A DNA stretch of 64,000 bases from Elymus sibiricus (lineage: Eukaryota > Streptophyta > Magnoliopsida > Poales > Poaceae). Each line of letters begins with the position of its first letter. Position 1 is the first letter of the stretch. Positions 1-11,167 of this stretch are shown here, in pieces. The stretch covers positions 157,088,642 to 157,152,641 of the forward strand of contig CM077667.1 of the NCBI GenBank assembly GCA_039707655.1, given 5' to 3'. Both the position numbers and the translations under genes were made by a program. Under the pieces are notes generated by a model. It saw only the letters and a program-made list of their open reading frames with translations, ran no database searches and was not told the DNA's origin.

Positions 1-2171
1 CACAGTGAGATCCTTGGCACTGAACATAGAGAGGAATCAGATCTGCATTTCAGAGTGGAGAGAAATCATTGAGAGCTGCAGTTCAGCCATTTACTGGATG
101 TTTGCGTGAATCAATTAGTTTGACTGATAGAGACTGTACTACAAACTAATGGTGGGTGCTAAATCTGAATAGGTAAATAACAAGAGAGGAAACAGAGCAT
201 ACCTTGTGTTGTCCCAAAGCAAGCAAACTGCAGAGTTCTGCCGGGCACACCAGAAAGATAATCTACAATTAACAAACCATAATTCGCAAATGGCCAAATG
301 TTCTAATTAAGATGAACAAAGAACATGTGATTCGATTCAGAGGATCCACTAGAGCAGACTAAGAAGGAACAAAAAAAACATTACCAGGACGAAGGGATGC
401 TCTTGAAACCTCCATGCTTGACCTTTCATATCAGTACAGTAGGCACTGCAAGTGAACGACAAAGAAGAAACTGATAAGCATAAATAACTCATACATCTGT
501 GTTCACGCTGTAATTTCAATAGCATGGTACACCCATAAAGAACAACGGTTTGCATTTCTAGGATCTAGCCTCTACACAATTTGCACAGCAAACAGTATGA
601 GCTACCTACTGGCAAAGTATAAGACCTGAATCGTATAGTATAAATGAATCAAGAAAACAAGAACTGACAATGAGAACTGCATACTAGTGCACCAGATGAT
701 TAACAGCAAGCGTAGTATATTCACATAAGTTTGCTTATGAAGCCAGAGCTAACAACCTAAGAATTCAGAATCATAGTGCCTCATTCGGTAAATTATTGTA
801 TACACATGAATATTGTAGAGCTTCAAAGATAAGACACATATGTGAAATGTATAGTACAATACTGTATACTTGTTGTGTGGATATGTATAATTAACCTTCA
901 ATGTATCGCATCTCGAATACAACTAGACTACTAGTACCTAGCAATCATATGCAACTCTGTTTTTGCTCAACAATGAAAAAGGCATGTTTGTGTATGAGCC
1001 TAGTTATTTAGTTGAACTATATATGGTTCAACTAAACAGGAGGAGCTTTCCATGACATTGCTTTAACTCGATTGCTAAGCTAGGAAACAAAAATTCCCAC
1101 TCTCCATGACGTTATCTCATCGCTCGTGATTTGGGGGCAGCAAGGGTATGAGTAATGGATGCGCTACAGGAAAGAGCTGAGTGGGATTAGTACCTGGAGC
1201 TTGCACTTGATGGAGTCATGGTCGTCCTGCTGCTGTTGTACCCCCATGGAACCCTTGTGCTGCACAAGAAGGACAGCTGATTGATCAGCTGAAATCAAAA
1301 TCAACGGTTGCTGCTGCACAAGAGCCTATAATTAAGCTCAACAATGAAAAAGACATGTTTGTTGTGTCTTAGACAGAAAAGAAACATGTCGGCCATGGAC
1401 CCATGGGCGAGTTCTGAGTTCTGAGTTTGTTGGTTACTTGTGTTACTGGTAGCAGTAGTCGTACACTACACACGTAAACCGGTAAACAGTATGCAAAAAA
1501 AAAGGGTACCAATCGCGTGGTGGTTAGTCGCTACAACCTGGTAAGTACTCAGCAGGTTGTAAATAAATATATAAACAATCACTAGCTAGCAACCTTGCAA
1601 TTTACACTAGGTTGTATACTATTGCCTTCCTTTCCACTTGTGTTCATGAGCATCTGCTAATCTAATTAAACAGGTACTGCCCACTTGGAGTAGTTTAGTT
1701 TACAGGCCACATCAAATAGCCGAAGCTTGGTGCAAGTAGTGCTAGACTATTAGTGTAGTAGTTGCCGCTCTTTGTGCTAGTTCATCTTATACCACAATAA
1801 AAAGAACACCGACAAGGAAGAGAAGTATTCCTTGGTTTTCAAGCACACCACTTCATAGACATGATTATGAGATGGAAAAGACAAATATACCAACAAGAGT
1901 TAATCATAGAAAGTCAACCATCCTACAATTCAATAAATGGGCCGATTAATTTGGTTGGTGACAGACATTTCTTTATGCAAAAGAAGCCATGGTGCCGTTT
2001 GGTTTAACTTAACCGGCTACCGGTGAGATCATGAGATCATGTGCAGTTCTTTTGTTAATTAAACTGAATGGATCGCCAGCAGTTTCACTCTGAAATCTGA
2101 ATAGCTCTGCCTGCCAAAGCATTACTGTTTGTTGTTTGCTATGCTTTTTCTGAACTTGTGCAGAAAATATT
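1..2171. other. Host sequence without an assigned gene; possible exons on minus strand
   Basis: No recognisable protein family is seen in any long frame. On the minus strand three short segments have exon-like borders (AG before, GT after): 1288-1194, 445-385 and 262-203. The 61 bp segment at 445-385 encodes a piece containing KGQAWRFQEHPF, and the 60 bp segment at 262-203 follows it in phase. They could belong to a gene continuing to the left of the window, or be chance. They do not match the ARP7 body expected downstream of the neighbouring ARP7-like exons. A recurring phrase containing caatgaaaaagacatgtttgt appears near 970 and 1340, so part of the stretch is duplicated. Confidence 0.25.
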
Positions 2172-2753
2172 CTAGCAGAATGGAACTGTTGGTGATCGAC
2201 AGCCTAACTGACAGGCGGCAAAAGGAACTCTCCCTGATCTAGTTGGCAGCAGCACTCCAAACTCAGATTCGGTGCTTCCAACTCGAGTTCCAGTGGCAGC
2301 GACCCCTAAATGAGCATCACCAACGGAGCAGAAGGGAGGGGGTTTGGGGGTTACCTGCCCTGACGTGATGCCGACGCCGGTGGTGGAGGCTGCAGGTCCC
2401 GGTTGCTGGCGCGCATGAAGGCAGGAGGAGAGCGACCCTTGGTGCTGTCGGCCGACAGAGGTGAGGGAGACGCGGCACCGGTGACCCACTGCGGTGGCTA
2501 GGGTTGGAACCGCCGCGCCTTCAGCCAGCTCACTCTCCTCCACCTCCGTCTTCATCTTCGAGGGCATCACCTGACCGCACACACACGCATTGAACAGGGA
2601 GGGTCACACATACGCATAACGCCCCGCGAAATCTCGAGCGCATCGAACGGGAGCAGAGGAGATCTGGCGACTCACCAGCCCGAGGGCATGGTCGGGCAGT
2701 GCGATGCCGGCCTTCAGCAGCTTGGACCCCGCGTCGACGACCACCGCCTCCAT
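2172..2753 (-). pseudogene. ARP7: ARP7-like actin-related protein, 5' fragment
   Basis: Plant ARP7 is a nuclear actin-related protein of chromatin-remodelling complexes. Exon 1 (2753-2676, 26 codons) starts at ATG 2753 and reads MEAVVVDAGSKLLKAGIALP, the conserved ARP7 amino terminus. It ends at a clean donor (CTG/GTGAGT). A 105 bp intron (2675-2571) ends in CAG, and exon 2 continues in phase from 2570 with VMPSKMKTEVE, also ARP7-like. Resemblance stops about 21 codons into exon 2 (near 2507). The frame then runs through unrelated Ser/Gly/Thr-rich sequence to a stop at 2172, giving about 158 residues where ARP7 is usually about 360. None of the actin-fold body is seen to the left. It is either a truncated gene copy or a gene whose remaining exons are too far away to recognise. 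Seen: exons and splice sites. Known: ARP7 amino terminus. Inferred: pseudogene. Confidence 0.7.
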
Positions 2754-3185
2754 GGCCAGTGGCATGGAGCGGTGCGTCTCGAAGATCCTGGCCGTGACCT
2801 TCTCGTTCTCCGGTGGCAAGTTGGATCTGGGAGTGGGGAGAGGGGAGAGGATCTGAGGTGGGGAGGGGAGGTGTGGCGGAGGTGGGTGGCGGCGAGGGGA
2901 GGGGTGGGTGGTGGAGGTAGGTGGCGGCGAGGGGAGGGGTGGGTGGTGGAGGTGGGTGGTGGCGGGGGAGGGGAGGGGTCTGGATCGGGGAGCGCTAGGG
3001 TTCGCTGCGCGAGAGAGGGTGTGCGGGGGAGAGAGAGGAGGGGACGAGGAGTGGTGTGCGGTGGAGAGAGGAACTCCCATTGGGTGGGTGAGAGGGTGTG
3101 GGCCGTTGGATCTGGGAGTATCCGACGGTCTCTAATGCTTGATCCGCATGACATGCTCGTAGACCAATCAGAACGAAGTACAGGC
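2754..3185 (-). promoter_or_regulatory. Leader/promoter region of the ARP7-like fragment with GT/GA-rich minisatellite
   Basis: This is the upstream flank of the ARP7-like ATG. On the minus strand it is strongly pyrimidine-rich, with an imperfect repeat of about 35 bp between 2876 and 2985 (units around ggcggcgaggggaggggtgg). Long spurious ORFs on both strands arise from this low complexity. A CACTA element lies immediately upstream, so at most about 430 bp of original promoter remain. Confidence 0.4.
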
Positions 3186-3559
3186 TTTGATGACGTTATG
3201 ACCATCTAAATTGGTCTGAATCGATTAACAATAGGCGGCTTCTACGAGTCAGTCGGATGATTTTGTCTAGAAATCATCCGCCTAGCTAGCCGCCTGATCT
3301 GCGCATTGGTGGTCATTCGATCACATCAATATGTCACGACAGCACCGAGCGTGAAAAAACTTCAACGCAGCACCAATGACATCCCCACGAAGCTCCATTG
3401 CAGCTCTCAACGGCACGCCAAGAGCTCCAACGCAGCACCACGGTGCCCGGCGAAGCTCCATTGCAGTGTCGGGGAGCTCCAACGCAGCACCACAACGCCC
3501 GGCAGTAAGTTCCCTTCTCTTTTTATGACAATGTTTAAGTACTGTTCCCTCGAATAACT

Positions 3560-6015
3560 AGAAGTAGTTTCATACCAGGTGGGATTTTCGTCGATTCACT
3601 AGGAAGCGGGTCAAATTTTAACTACAACTACCTCATAGTTTGTTCAAATGATTCCATATTTCGCACAAGTTTGCATCTTGGAATTACAAACAATGTTGCC
3701 AAAGGGAGTTTTCATTTTATTTCCACGAAAAATCCATTTTCCATTTTTTGAGTGCCCAAAATGAGTTTTTTTGTGAAGGACCTACCAAATATTCGTTGCA
3801 AAATTGGACCAAAACATTTTTCTAAAATTTTAAGTCATATTTAATGTACAATTGACCAAATGGTTTGGTGTCAAAAGCTTTTGATCCACCTCTCGTGAAA
3901 AAGACAAATTTCCTCCGATTCAGTTGGAAGCGGGTCAAATTTGAACTACAGTTGCTTGATAGATTGCTCCTTAATTTTTCCAAAAATCATTTCTATGTAC
4001 AAAAGTATCTATTTAATCAGAGAAACACCAAAAAAAATTCTAAGATTCAACCACTAGCTAGGAACGGTCATGCCCGTCATTTTGACCGTATTTTGAAACG
4101 GGCATGAAAAAATAAAAAAATCAGAAAATCAGAAAACCTTCGCATTGTGTCATTATATGTGACCTAGTTACCAAGAAAAATAATAAACTTGTAATACGAC
4201 AATTATTTTAAAAAAGTGTTCTCAGAAATGAGCTATCATGTGTGAAGATTCATGGCTTTCAAGCCAAATGATCAATCTTATGACAACATTCATGTTATAG
4301 TTTGTTCAAATGATATCATATTTTGCACAAGTTTGTATCTTGGAATGGCAAACAATGTTTCCTAACGAATTTTTCATTTGCATGAAAAATTCATTTTCCA
4401 TTTTTCGAGTGCCCAAAATGAGTTTTTTTTGTGAAGGACCTACCAAATATTTGTTGCAAAATTAAACCAAATCAATTTTATAAAATATTAGGCTCTATTT
4501 AATGTAGAATTGACCATATGGTTGGGTGTCAAAAGCTCTGATCCACCTCTCGTGAAAAAGACAAATTTTCGCCAATTCAGCTGGAAGCGGGTCAAATTTG
4601 AACTGCAGCTGCCTTATAGTTTGCTCTTTATTTTTTTTCAAAAATTATTTCTAGGTACATAAGTATCTATTTAATCAGAGAAACACCAAAAGTTTTCCAA
4701 GATTCAACCACTAGCTAGGAACGGTCATGCCCGCCGTTTTGACCGCATTTTGAAACGGGCATAAAAAATTCAAAAAAAATCAAAAAATTGTAAAACCTTC
4801 GCATTGTGTCATTATATGTGACCAAGTTACCAGGAAAAATAATAAACTCATAATACGGCAATTATTTTAAAAAAGTGTTCTCAGAAATGAGCTATCATGT
4901 GTGAAGATTCATGGCTTTCAAGCCAAATGACCAATCTTATGGCCACATTCATGGCATAGTTTGCTCAAATGATCTCATATTGTGCACAAGGGTGCATGTT
5001 GAAATGGCAAACAATGTTGCCAAAGGGAGTTTTCATTTTCTTTGCACAAAAAATCCATTTTCCTTTTTCCGAGTGCCCAAAATGAGTTTTTTTGTGAAGG
5101 ACCTACCAAATATTTGTTGCAAAATTGTACAAAATCATTTTTATAAAATATTAGGCCATATTTAATGCACAATTGACAAAATAGTTGGGTGCCAAAAGCT
5201 TTCGATCCACCTCTAGTGAAAAAGACAAAACTCTGCCGATTCAATAGGAACCGAGACAAATTTGAACTACAGGTGCCTCATAGTTTGCTCATGATTTTTT
5301 CCAAAATTCATTTCTAGGTAAAGAAGTATCTATTAAATCATAGATCCAACAAAATTTTGGCAAGATTCAACCTCTAGCTATGAACGGTCATGCCCGCCGT
5401 TTCGACCACATTTTGAAACGGGCATAATAAATTCAAAAAAAATCAAAAAAATGCAAAACCTTCGCATTGTGTCATAATATGTGACCAAGTTACCAGGAAA
5501 AAAAGTAAACTTGTAATACGGGAATTATTTTAAAAAAGTGTTCTCAGAAATGAGCTATCATGTGTGAAGATTCATGGCTTTCAAGCCAAATGATCAATCT
5601 TATGGCCACATTCATGGCATAGTTTGTTCAAATGATCTCATATTGTGCACAAGGGTGCATGTTGAAATGGCAAACAATGTTGCCAAAGGGAGTTTTCATT
5701 TTCTTTGCACAAAAAATTCATTTTCCTTTTTTCGAGTGCCCAAAATGAGTTTTTTTGTGAAGGACCTACCAAATATTTGTTGTAAAATTGGACAAAATCA
5801 TTTTTATAAAATATTAGGCCATATTTAATGCATAATTGACAAAATATTTGGGTGCCAAAAGCTTTCGATCCACCTCTAGTGAAAAAGACAAAACTCTGCC
5901 GATCCAACAGGAACCGAGACAAATTTGAACTGCAGCTGCCTTATAGTTTGCTCTTTATTTTTTCAAAAAATCATTTCTAGTTACATAAGTATCTATTTAA
6001 TAAGAAATACATGGT
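3560..6015 (+). repeat. Tandem array of ~660 bp units (about 3.6 copies)
   Basis: The same phrase beginning atggctttcaagccaaatga occurs at 4252, 4911 and 5574 (spacings 659 and 663), and its tagtttgttcaaatg segment also at 3636 and 4298 (spacing 662). Each unit contains a ggtcatgcccg / gaaacgggcat segment. Matching 84-codon frames at 4911 and 5574 are products of the repeat and not genes. The first unit starts with a shortened join: sequence resembling the middle of a unit (aagcgggtcaaattt) runs straight into tagtttg, as expected from unequal exchange between short matches. Confidence 0.85.
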
Positions 6016-6379
6016 TTGGTGGTGATACATCGAGGTTTGGACGGTGGCCGCGTGCCCCAACTCCAGAGCGCGTAAACTCGCATGCCCGCCGCGTGGTCAC
6101 CGTGTGACCGTGGCGTTGCCATGCATTCTGGGCGGCCTAGGCATGTCTAGTGGGTTGGGCACTCCCCAGGTAGGTGCTAGGAAGAAAATGACAATATAAG
6201 ATTCTCATGAGGAGACCGAACTATGCTCAAACATGAATTAGCAGCCAAGTGTTTGATTAGCGGTACGGGAAATGCACATGGACAATGGGCGTGAGTTTTG
6301 GCTGAGGATGATCATCTACTAAGAAGACTGTCTTCACAAATTTTCAGCTCAAATGGAGGAGCCTAGGTGGTACTTGCTT

Positions 6380-7500
6380 TGCAAAGTACCACACTGGATA
6401 GAAATATGAATGTTGAAGCTGGGCTCAAAATAATAAATGGATTGAGCTGAAATTTGGTGGAGGATGGTTATTTGGGTATAGGAAAGCACTGTAGAAAATT
6501 GATACCATTTGGACATGCCAAAGTGGTACTTCCTTCACAATGCTCTTCTCTGGACAGAAACTTGGGAAAATTAGTGAGAGAAACTGGATAAATGAAATGA
6601 GCTCAAATTTGGTGTAGGTAAGTACATAGGTATGGTCATGCCCTGGTAAATTTTCAGAAATAATGAAGCAATATATAATATAGTTGCTTCACAAAGCTTC
6701 TATCTGGATAGAAACTTTGGAAATTTTCTGAGGAAGATTTACTAAGAAAATTGAGCTGAATATTACCATGTGGCAATGATTTGGGTATGGAAGAGTGCCC
6801 AAAAAGTTTAAGGGTAATAGGAGGGGTCTAGATAGCACTTGCTTTGCAATGTGCCAATCTAGCCATAAAATAGAAATTGAACCTGGGCTCACATAGTTGA
6901 TTTGATTGAGCTGCAATTTGGAGGAGGGTGATAATTTGGGCATATGAAGTCACTATATAAATTTCATGCCATTTGGATATATAAAAATGGTACTTCCTTC
7001 ACAATGCTCTCCACTGAACAGAAAATTGGGAAAAATATTGAGGGAAAGTGGTTAAATTAAATGAGCTAAAATTTGGTGGAGGGAGGTTCTATGGGTAGGG
7101 TCATGTCGTGGTAAATTTGCAGCAATTATAAAGCAATATAAAATATAGTTGCTTCACAAACTAAAAATATTACCAGAAACAAAGATTGGATGGTGAGCTC
7201 TCATGGATTGTTAGATGGGGCTAATTTTTTTTGGAGAGCTATGATATGGGCGCATAGAAGATGTGGAAAAAATTTAACTCATTAGGATATGCATAGCTAG
7301 TACTTCCTTCGCAAAGCTTCTAGCTGAACAAAAACTTTGGAAATTTGCCGAGGAAGATTTACTGGGCAAATGGAGCTGAATTTTGTCATGAGGCAATGAT
7401 TTGGATAGGAAAGAGTGCCCAAAAATTTTGAGGGCAATCAAGAGTATATAAATATCACTTCCTTCACAAAGTGCTGTTCTGAACAGAATAGGAAAATGAA
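6380..7500 (+). repeat. Degenerate ~470 bp direct repeats inside the CACTA element
   Basis: The phrase tgggctcaaaataataaatgg near 6420 recurs in altered form near 6890, and aaatttggtg near 6605 recurs near 7072. Both pairs are offset by about 470 bp. A third, poorer copy covers 7150-7500. Repeats include ggtacttccttcacaa. No coding potential is seen. Confidence 0.6.
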
Positions 7501-7959
7501 TATTGTTGAATTATTTTTGAACTAGGCAAGGAAGGTTTTTGACATATTTGACGAAGATATAATCCAAAGAATTTATGAGAATTGTTTGGGAATTTTGGGA
7601 ATAACAGAAATATAGCTTGCTTCACAACCTAGGGCAAAAATTGACACATGGACATGACACATAGGCAAAACTGATGAGGTGGCGCCTAGTCATCGCAACC
7701 CACCACAATTTACAAGGTTATGACCATCTGTATTGGTCGTGATCAGCTAGAAATAAGGCAGTGGACCAGTGCTGTCTGCTTTACGACCATTTCGTGTAAG
7801 GAAATTACGACCTTTCTGACCAAAATGGTCGTTATAGTTGAGGGTTTGGAGACCTCCGAACAGCTTACGACCAATTGGTCTCAAATGGTCGTAGATTTAC
7901 GACCATTTCTTCCAGGGTCACTGACAGAAGGTCACAAGTTGACATATTTCTTGTAGTGT

Positions 7960-9030
7960 GCTCACTTCTATGGAGATGGTAGGATTGTGTGGATGACTGA
8001 AGGGGCAAGATATGAATCCACTGTTGATGAATGGGCTGCCATCTTAGGAGTCCCAGAGGTGGAAGATGGTGACTTGGATGTCTATTCTGAATTCAAGGAG
8101 AGCCATGATTCTATGAAGAACATGTACAATGAGATCCCTGCTGCCAACTTGAAATCTCACAAGTTAGGATCCATTTACTTCCTTCAGGCTGGCCTCCGCA
8201 CCATGAACACTATCTTGAGGCACACATTGATGCCTAAGTCTGGAGATGAGAAGATGATTCGAGGCTATTCCATCAACATGCTGATCCATCTTGATAGACA
8301 CACCAAGATAAGGGTGATGGACTTGATTGTAGAGACTGTGAAGAGGGTTGCTGTTGATCAGAAGCGATCATGCTGCTATGCACCCTACATTCAGATGCTC
8401 ATCAACTCAAAGCTAGAGAAGCACGTAGTTGCTCTTGACAGGCCACATTTGCCCCTACAACCAGATCTTGAGGACAACGTCGTGGAGATGAACCCAGATC
8501 ATCCCACCTCAGCTGCAGCACAGGCAGAGGCAGAGGCAGAGGCAGCTAGAGCCACTAGTGCTCCAGTCCCTAGATCCAGGAACGGGCAAATGGATCTTTT
8601 GATCTCTACCATTCAGGGCATGCAGAAGGACATCAAGGACATACTGGGGAATCAGAATAGTCTTGTGAGGATCTTTGAGAATAGGATCAAGACCCTAAAT
8701 GACAAAGTGGATGGGCTGACAAAGACAGTGAATGAGCTGAAGAAGGAAGTTGACAGCGTGCCCAGTCCCGACACTTCAGATGATGAGGATAACTCTCCTC
8801 TCAGGCCAGGCACTCACTTCACTACCCAGGCCAGATCAGCCACAGTGCCAGCTCCAGACTTGAGGCCTTCTTCATCAGCACCTGCTACAGCCTCCTCAGC
8901 TCCATCAGCTCCAGTACCTCCCGTTGCTACTCCAACTCCATCCATGACATCAGCAGAGGTCTTCGCCGACGCAGTTCTCTTGACTCCTACCTCGACTACC
9001 GGAGGAGATCAGCCCCAGAAGAGCGCTTAG
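7960..9030 (+). pseudogene. Env-like/coiled-coil ORF of a Sirevirus, 5'-truncated
   Basis: The open frame continues without a stop from the CACTA junction (7960) to TAG/TAA-type termination at 9030, about 356 codons. The first ATG is at 7993, but the frame upstream is open and protein-like, so the true start was lost. The first ~150 residues form a globular domain seen in plant transposon proteins. Residues around 200-260 form an amphipathic coiled coil (repeats in the STIQGMQKDIKDIL and LNDKVDGLTKTVNELKKEV region). The tail is Ser/Pro/Ala/Thr-rich with an acidic stretch. Position between pol and the 3' LTR matches the extra ORF of Sireviruses, whose role is not established. No membrane segment is visible. 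It is a fragment but has no internal stop, which is unusual here. Confidence 0.5.
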
Positions 9031-9059
9031 ATATATACCTTTGAACTTTTTGGTAACTT

Positions 9060-9511
9060 GTTGCTAAAGGGGGAGAAGTTATATATATATCTTTAGGCTT
9101 CGAGTGAGAGAGCGTTTGGTTTTTATCGCTTTTTTCAAAAAAATTGATCTTTTGGTTGCTTGTGTTAAACTTTTGTTGGTGTTTTGATCATACGCTTAAT
9201 GTGTGTTGCTACTACTTCCTATCATTATGATGCTTATGAGATGATCATTCACCTTTGCTTGATTGTGTTGTGCTATGATGTTCATTCTTATTATTCTCGC
9301 ACACCACCAAGTTGTATGTGACATGAAAGAGTGCCCTATGTACCTAATCGATTGTGCATTTGCATTCAAACGCAAATTTAAAATAATGCACAAATTTAGG
9401 GGGAGCTCTTGCTTATCACATACTTCTCAAAGCGACGATTATATTCATTGATTATATCATATGTTGAAGCTTTGATCTATATGTTGTCATGAATTACCAA
9501 AAAGGGGGAGA
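9060..9511 (+). promoter_or_regulatory. Multiple polypurine tracts upstream of 3' LTR
   Basis: Three purine tracts lie between the ORF and the LTR: aaagggggagaag near 9064, ttagggggagc near 9394, and aaaaagggggagat ending at 9511, directly against the LTR. The last is the probable plus-strand primer. Repeated tracts of this kind are a known Sirevirus trait. Confidence 0.55.
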
Positions 9512-11167
9512 TTGAAAGCACATTTGCTCCCTTGGTGGTTTTGGTAATTAATAACAACATATATGTCATTAAACTAATGTTTCCACTAAGCATATTTCAG
9601 GAAAAGTTCAATGATAGGGATGGCAAAAGGATTGTGGAGATACCCCAAGATGCAAGGAAATGGATTGGCAAAGCTTCAAGCAAGAGTACTCTACATTTTA
9701 CTTTGTGAGAAATCACTTTGAGTCCATAGGAAAGCCAATACTATTAAAAGCAGGTAAGGTACTGTTGGTGAACAAAATGCTCATACGTGCACAAGTGATA
9801 GTCACCAAATACACCCACAAGCTCTTCCATAAAAGTCTGTCCAAAGTCAAATATCCAAAATCGGTGCAACCAACACTTTCCACTCGGTGCCACCGATTCC
9901 CAAACTCAGACAAACCCATGCCAAACCCTAGCTAGTCGGTGCAACCGATTCTGCATCGGTGCCACTGAGTTTAGGTTTCCAACTCTCTATTTAGCTATTT
10001 TCAGTCTTCGGTACCACCGAGATTTGCCAGTCGGTCTCACCGAGTTTCTGGACCAACTCTCTGGATAGCCATTCACAAGAATCGGTACCACCGAGAATTG
10101 TGAATCGGCGCCACCGAGTTCCTGGACCAACTCTCTGGTAAGCCATGGTCAAGAATTGGTACCACCGAGATGTGAGAATCGGCGTCACCGAGTGTGCGCA
10201 ATCTGACCGTTGGTCACCTGATCGGTACCATCAAGTTTTATATATCGGTCTCATCGAGATTCAAAAGTTGTCACCTTTTGGTCACTTCGGTACCACCGAG
10301 ATTAACACATCGGTGTCACCGAGTTGATCACTTCAGGTGTAGCGGTTGGATTTTTGGGGATGCCTATATATACCCCTTCACCACCACCCACTCGAAAGAG
10401 AAGCACTCAGAACTATTCCATACTTGCCCCATCATATTTTCTGAGAGAGAGCCACCTACCCTTGTGTTGAGATCAAGCCATTCCACTCCATCCATATGAA
10501 TCTTGATCTCTAGCCTCCCCAAGTTGCTTTCCACCAAATCAATCTCTTCCACCATAGCCAAATCTGTGAGAGAGTAATTGTGTGTTGAGGAGTCTATCAT
10601 CTTGAAGCACAAGAGCAAGGAGTTCATCGACATTGCCAAGCATATTACCTTTTGGAGGGTGGTGCCTCCTAGATTGGTTAGGTGTCGCTTGGGAGCCTCC
10701 TACTTCATGTTGTGGAGTGAACCAAGAAGTTTGTAAGGGCAAGGAGATCGCCTACTTCGTGAAGATCTACCCATAGTGAGGCTAGTCCTTCGTGGACGGA
10801 AGCCGTTATGGAATAGTCAAGGTTGCTACTTCGTGGACCCTTATGGGTGGAGCCCTCCATGGACTCTCGCGACCGTTACCCTCCGTGGGTTGAAGACTCC
10901 ATAAACGTGGACGTACGATAGCACCACCTATCGGAACCACGGGAAAAATCATCGTGTCCCCAAATTGCGTTTGATCTTCCTACCCTTCCTTTACTACTCA
11001 TGCTTGTCTTTACTTTCCACTGCTATACTCGTAGACATGCATGTGTAGGGTGTACTTGACTTGCTATCATTGCTAAAATCTGCCAACACTTAAAATTGGG
11101 AAAAGGTAGAACTTTTATTTGGTCAAGTAGTCTAATCACCCCCCTCTAGACATACTTTCGGTCCTAC
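9512..11167 (+). repeat. 3' LTR of the Sirevirus, with palindrome-like repeats
   Basis: The LTR starts TGAAAGCACATTTG after a polypurine tract and ends ...CGGTCCTACA, so it has the usual TG...CA ends. Between 9880 and 10325 the motif cggtaccaccgag and its variants recur at least ten times, arranged in loose units of about 75 bp that include ctggaccaactctctgg. A TATA-like tatatatacccc at about 10370 lies just past the repeats. The short ORFs across it are not genes. Confidence 0.65.

Larger units (their letters stand above)
3186..7958 (+). mobile_element. CACTA (DTC) transposon, Caspar-like, left end missing
   Basis: The right terminus is clear: the sequence ends ttcttgtagtg at 7948-7958, the reverse complement of the CACTACAAGAA terminus. 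It is preceded by subterminal copies of acgaccattt in both orientations, including a palindrome at 7887-7904, as expected for transposase-binding sites. A related block containing gttatgaccatct lies at 3190-3230, marking the left part, but no CACTA terminus is found there, so the left end is lost. The interior is two families of tandem repeats and no transposase gene, so this is a non-autonomous or deleted copy. The right edge abuts a truncated Sirevirus ORF. Confidence 0.7.
7959..11167 (+). mobile_element. Sirevirus (Maximus-like Ty1/copia) retrotransposon, 3' half
   Basis: The fragment has an ORF just upstream of the 3' LTR, several polypurine tracts (around 9064, 9394 and 9500) and a 1,656 bp LTR. 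This layout (env-like ORF after pol, repeated purine tracts of the form aaagggggaga) is known for the Sirevirus lineage of copia elements, represented in Triticeae by Maximus. gag, pol and the 5' LTR are absent: the element is cut at the CACTA terminus at 7958. Lineage is assigned by layout, since no pol domain is present. Confidence 0.55.

Noticed and set aside
2604..3209. Several long overlapping ORFs on both strands
   Set aside because: They arise from the G/T-rich minisatellite and pyrimidine-rich leader. Only the ARP7 exon-1 part is supported.
4911..5922. Repeated 84- and 94-codon ORFs
   Set aside because: Identical because they lie in the 660 bp tandem units; no family, no start context.
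9880..10325. CRISPR-like array
   Set aside because: Spacing and units vary, the repeats are near-palindromes inside an LTR, and the genome is a plant.
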